From assembly GCA_018399395.1 (NCBI GenBank), contig JAGYOI010000063.1:1-7219 (forward strand): 7,219 nucleotides of DNA, in the 5' to 3' direction. The translations under genes and the position numbers were made by a program. Origin of the DNA: Prolixibacteraceae bacterium. GTDB taxonomy: Bacteria; Bacteroidota; Bacteroidia; Bacteroidales; Prolixibacteraceae. Below the pieces are notes generated by a model that was not told the DNA's origin, searched no databases, and saw nothing but the letters and a program-made list of their open reading frames with translations. Below, one piece after another: positions 5,863 to 7,219 of this stretch. Positions within the stretch are counted from its first letter, which is position 1. Every line of letters begins with the position of its first letter.

Positions 5863-6050
5863 AACACCGGGCTTAAATTTTCCCATTTTACATTCCAGCT
5901 ACCATCTTTCGGGAACCCCGGGTTTTCGGTTTCACAACCTTCCCAGCCGGCGCACATCATGGCTACAGTTTGCAGCAAGCCGCCATTGCCAGGCAAATAA
6001 AGGCGTAAACGTTCGTCCTGAAAGTTATGCCCGTTTTTCAGGTAGGTGTT
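5859..6050 (-). pseudogene. C-terminal relic of a probable glycoside hydrolase
   Basis: The minus strand reads open for about 63 codons to a TAG at 5861-5859. It has no start codon and an in-frame TAA at 6053-6051 immediately before it. The peptide looks like real protein: NGHNFQDERLRLYLPGNG, then GLLQTVAMMCAGWEGCE, then PGFPKDGSWNVKWENLSPVF at the end. This resembles the C-terminus of large Bacteroidota glycoside hydrolases, possibly GH65-like, from memory and with moderate certainty. The missing N-terminal part would have to lie where trmB now sits, whose stop is only 12 bases away, so the gene has been cut by deletion or rearrangement. Its codon use and higher GC resemble the minus-strand neighbours rather than the adjoining AT-rich module. 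It fills nearly all of the 200-base gap between the helix-turn-helix gene and trmB. Confidence 0.6.
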
Positions 6051-6062
6051 TTATGTCTACGA

Positions 6063-6809
6063 CTACTCATCAACAGCAACAGCCCCGCGGCCAAAACTCC
6101 GATAGGTGTCGGGCTCGATATCTACATCAGGTTCAATAAGCTCATGTTGATGTGGGATGAAACTGATGTATTTGATTTTTATCCCACGGGCCAACCATTG
6201 TTTCTCATAAAAAGTTTTAATGTTGAGTTCGGGTTTTAAATTTTCCGCTTCATAAATATCTTCCATTTTGTCAATAATGGTAAAGCCATTAGCATTAATG
6301 ACTTCATGGGTGTACTGAAACTGGAAGTTACTGTCGGTTTTGAGGTGAACAATGCCACCGGGTTTCAAAAAACTGCAATAAAGTTCGATGAACCGGGTTG
6401 ATGTTAGCCGTTTACGGGTTTTCTTCATTTGCGGATCGGGAAATGTAAGCCATATCTCAGACACTTCGCCCGGGGCAAAAAACTGCCCGATCATCTCGAT
6501 ATGGGTACGTAGAAAACCAACATTGTCCAGGTCGTTTTCTATGGCATATTTGGCGCCTTTCCACATGCGGGCACCCTTAATATCAACGCCAATATAATTA
6601 TTGTACGGGGCAATTTGGGCCAGTCCTGTTGTATATTCACCTTTTCCGCACCCCAGTTCTAAAACAAGAGGCTTTGATTCTAAAAAAAAGTCATCATTCC
6701 AACGTCCTTTCAATGCATGATCAGAGTCCTCAATTCTGTGAAACGGAACTTGAAGCACGTTGCTGAATTGTTCCATGTCGGCAAATTTCTTCAATTTATT
6801 CTTTCCCAC
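6063..6809 (-). CDS. trmB: tRNA (guanine-N7-)-methyltransferase TrmB
   Basis: TrmB methylates N7 of G46 in the variable loop of tRNAs, using S-adenosylmethionine. The 248-residue protein has the Rossmann SAM motif LELGCGKGEYT (50-60), GVDIKGARMWKG (74-85), the family signature TFPDPQMKKTRKRLTSTRF (122-140) and LKTDS (156-160). TFYEKQWLARG (199-209) corresponds to the conserved C-terminal T-x-Y-E region. The start is GTG at 6809: the resulting MGKNKLKKFAD is the conserved N-terminus in Bacteroidota, so the non-ATG start is well supported. About 28 residues follow the core (from 221, ending SFGRGAVAVDE), with several acidic positions. The gene begins 2 bases after the gldH stop, so the two are probably co-transcribed and translationally coupled; no promoter is visible between them. 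Confidence 0.95.
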   Translation of the reverse strand: MGKNKLKKFADMEQFSNVLQVPFHRIEDSDHALKGRWNDDFFLESKPLVLELGCGKGEYTTGLAQIAPYNNYIGVDIKGARMWKGAKYAIENDLDNVGFLRTHIEMIGQFFAPGEVSEIWLTFPDPQMKKTRKRLTSTRFIELYCSFLKPGGIVHLKTDSNFQFQYTHEVINANGFTIIDKMEDIYEAENLKPELNIKTFYEKQWLARGIKIKYISFIPHQHELIEPDVDIEPDTYRSFGRGAVAVDE

Positions 6810-6811
6810 TG

Positions 6812-7219
6812 TTACTCGTCTCTTTTTTCAATACTTAAACCAATATCTGAAATGCCTTTCAGTTTTTTGTTGCGCATACCATGTTTAATAAAGAATGTAT
6901 AATTGCCACTACGGGGGAAATAAACATTTTCACGATACATAAGTCTTGTGTCATAAACTCCGCTTGTACCTTTCCCCAGCCATTTCCCGTTTGGTTGTGC
7001 CAACTGATATTCAAGTGTGTCATGTACAATGGTTGAATCGGGGGCCATAATTTCAACAAAAAGCCATAAGTTTTGGTAAGGGTACGATTCAAGATTGCGG
7101 TTATTGAAAAGAATTCGATATGTTTCGGTTGTGTCTTCAATTGAAAAATTGAATGTGAGCACCGAATCGGCATGCCAGCCGTTTTGATTAACGGGTTGGT
7201 ATTCGTGGTAAACACTTTT
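6812..7219 (-). CDS. gldH: Gliding motility lipoprotein GldH, 5' truncated by the window
   Basis: The frame is open from the right edge to a TAA at 6814-6812, giving 135 residues of the C-terminal part. The visible N-terminus reads VYHEYQPVNQNGWHADSVLTF, as expected shortly after the lipidated cysteine in GldH, so the signal peptide and lipobox (about 25 residues) lie outside the window. Later family features are WLGKGTSGVYDTRLMY, then VYFPRSGNYTFFIKHGMR, then LKGISDIGLSIEK. GldH is an envelope lipoprotein needed for gliding in Flavobacterium, and it is also widespread in non-gliding Bacteroidota, so motility cannot be concluded. GTG at 7162 is in frame but is not the true start, because conserved sequence continues upstream. 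It is followed after 2 bases by trmB. Confidence 0.87.
   Translation of the reverse strand, partial: KSVYHEYQPVNQNGWHADSVLTFNFSIEDTTETYRILFNNRNLESYPYQNLWLFVEIMAPDSTIVHDTLEYQLAQPNGKWLGKGTSGVYDTRLMYRENVYFPRSGNYTFFIKHGMRNKKLKGISDIGLSIEKRDE

Noticed and set aside
6017..6042. Inverted repeat CCTGAAA/TTTCAGG with a 12-base loop as a trmB terminator
   Set aside because: The stem is 7 bp with a long loop, has no T-run after it on the minus strand, and lies inside the coding relic.

Overview
The window looks like a piece of a Bacteroidota chromosome, plausibly an anaerobic or marine member of the Marinilabiliales/Prolixibacteraceae type; the order is inferred, the phylum is well supported. The evidence is a GldH-family lipoprotein gene, a TrmB with the Bacteroidota N-terminus MGKNKL, a compact MenE next to MenC, starts without Shine-Dalgarno sequences, and TANNTTTG-like promoter elements.

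Layout from left to right. Bases 1-80 hold a compact non-coding repeat block: a hairpin, a 16-base direct repeat, an 8-base tandem duplication and an inverted copy cut by the window edge. Positions 83-2485 (minus strand) hold a DUF434 protein (possible PIN/NYN-like nuclease fold), a lipoprotein fusing an NlpE-like and a META/HslJ-like domain, and a secreted SMP-30-like beta-propeller. The last two overlap by one base (TAATG) and are probably co-translated. Positions 2607-4731 (minus strand) hold menE and menC, two consecutive menaquinone steps: MenC makes o-succinylbenzoate and MenE activates it to the CoA thioester.

Positions 4890-5862 hold the only plus-strand genes, an AT-rich bicistron. 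The first gene encodes a protein with a GNAT-like C-terminal half. The second encodes a HigA/Xre-type helix-turn-helix protein with an N-terminal extension of about 70 residues. Gene order, 7-base spacing, composition and a palindrome upstream fit a mobile toxin-antitoxin-like module. This is the best candidate here for a little-described system.

The bicistron ends against a gene relic on the minus strand (5859-6050): about 63 codons of the C-terminus of what may be a glycoside hydrolase, with no start and the rest missing. To its right are trmB (tRNA m7G46 methyltransferase) and a 5'-truncated gldH, two bases apart and transcribed leftward. The relic and the AT-rich module together mark the stretch between menC and trmB as a rearrangement site between conserved housekeeping genes.
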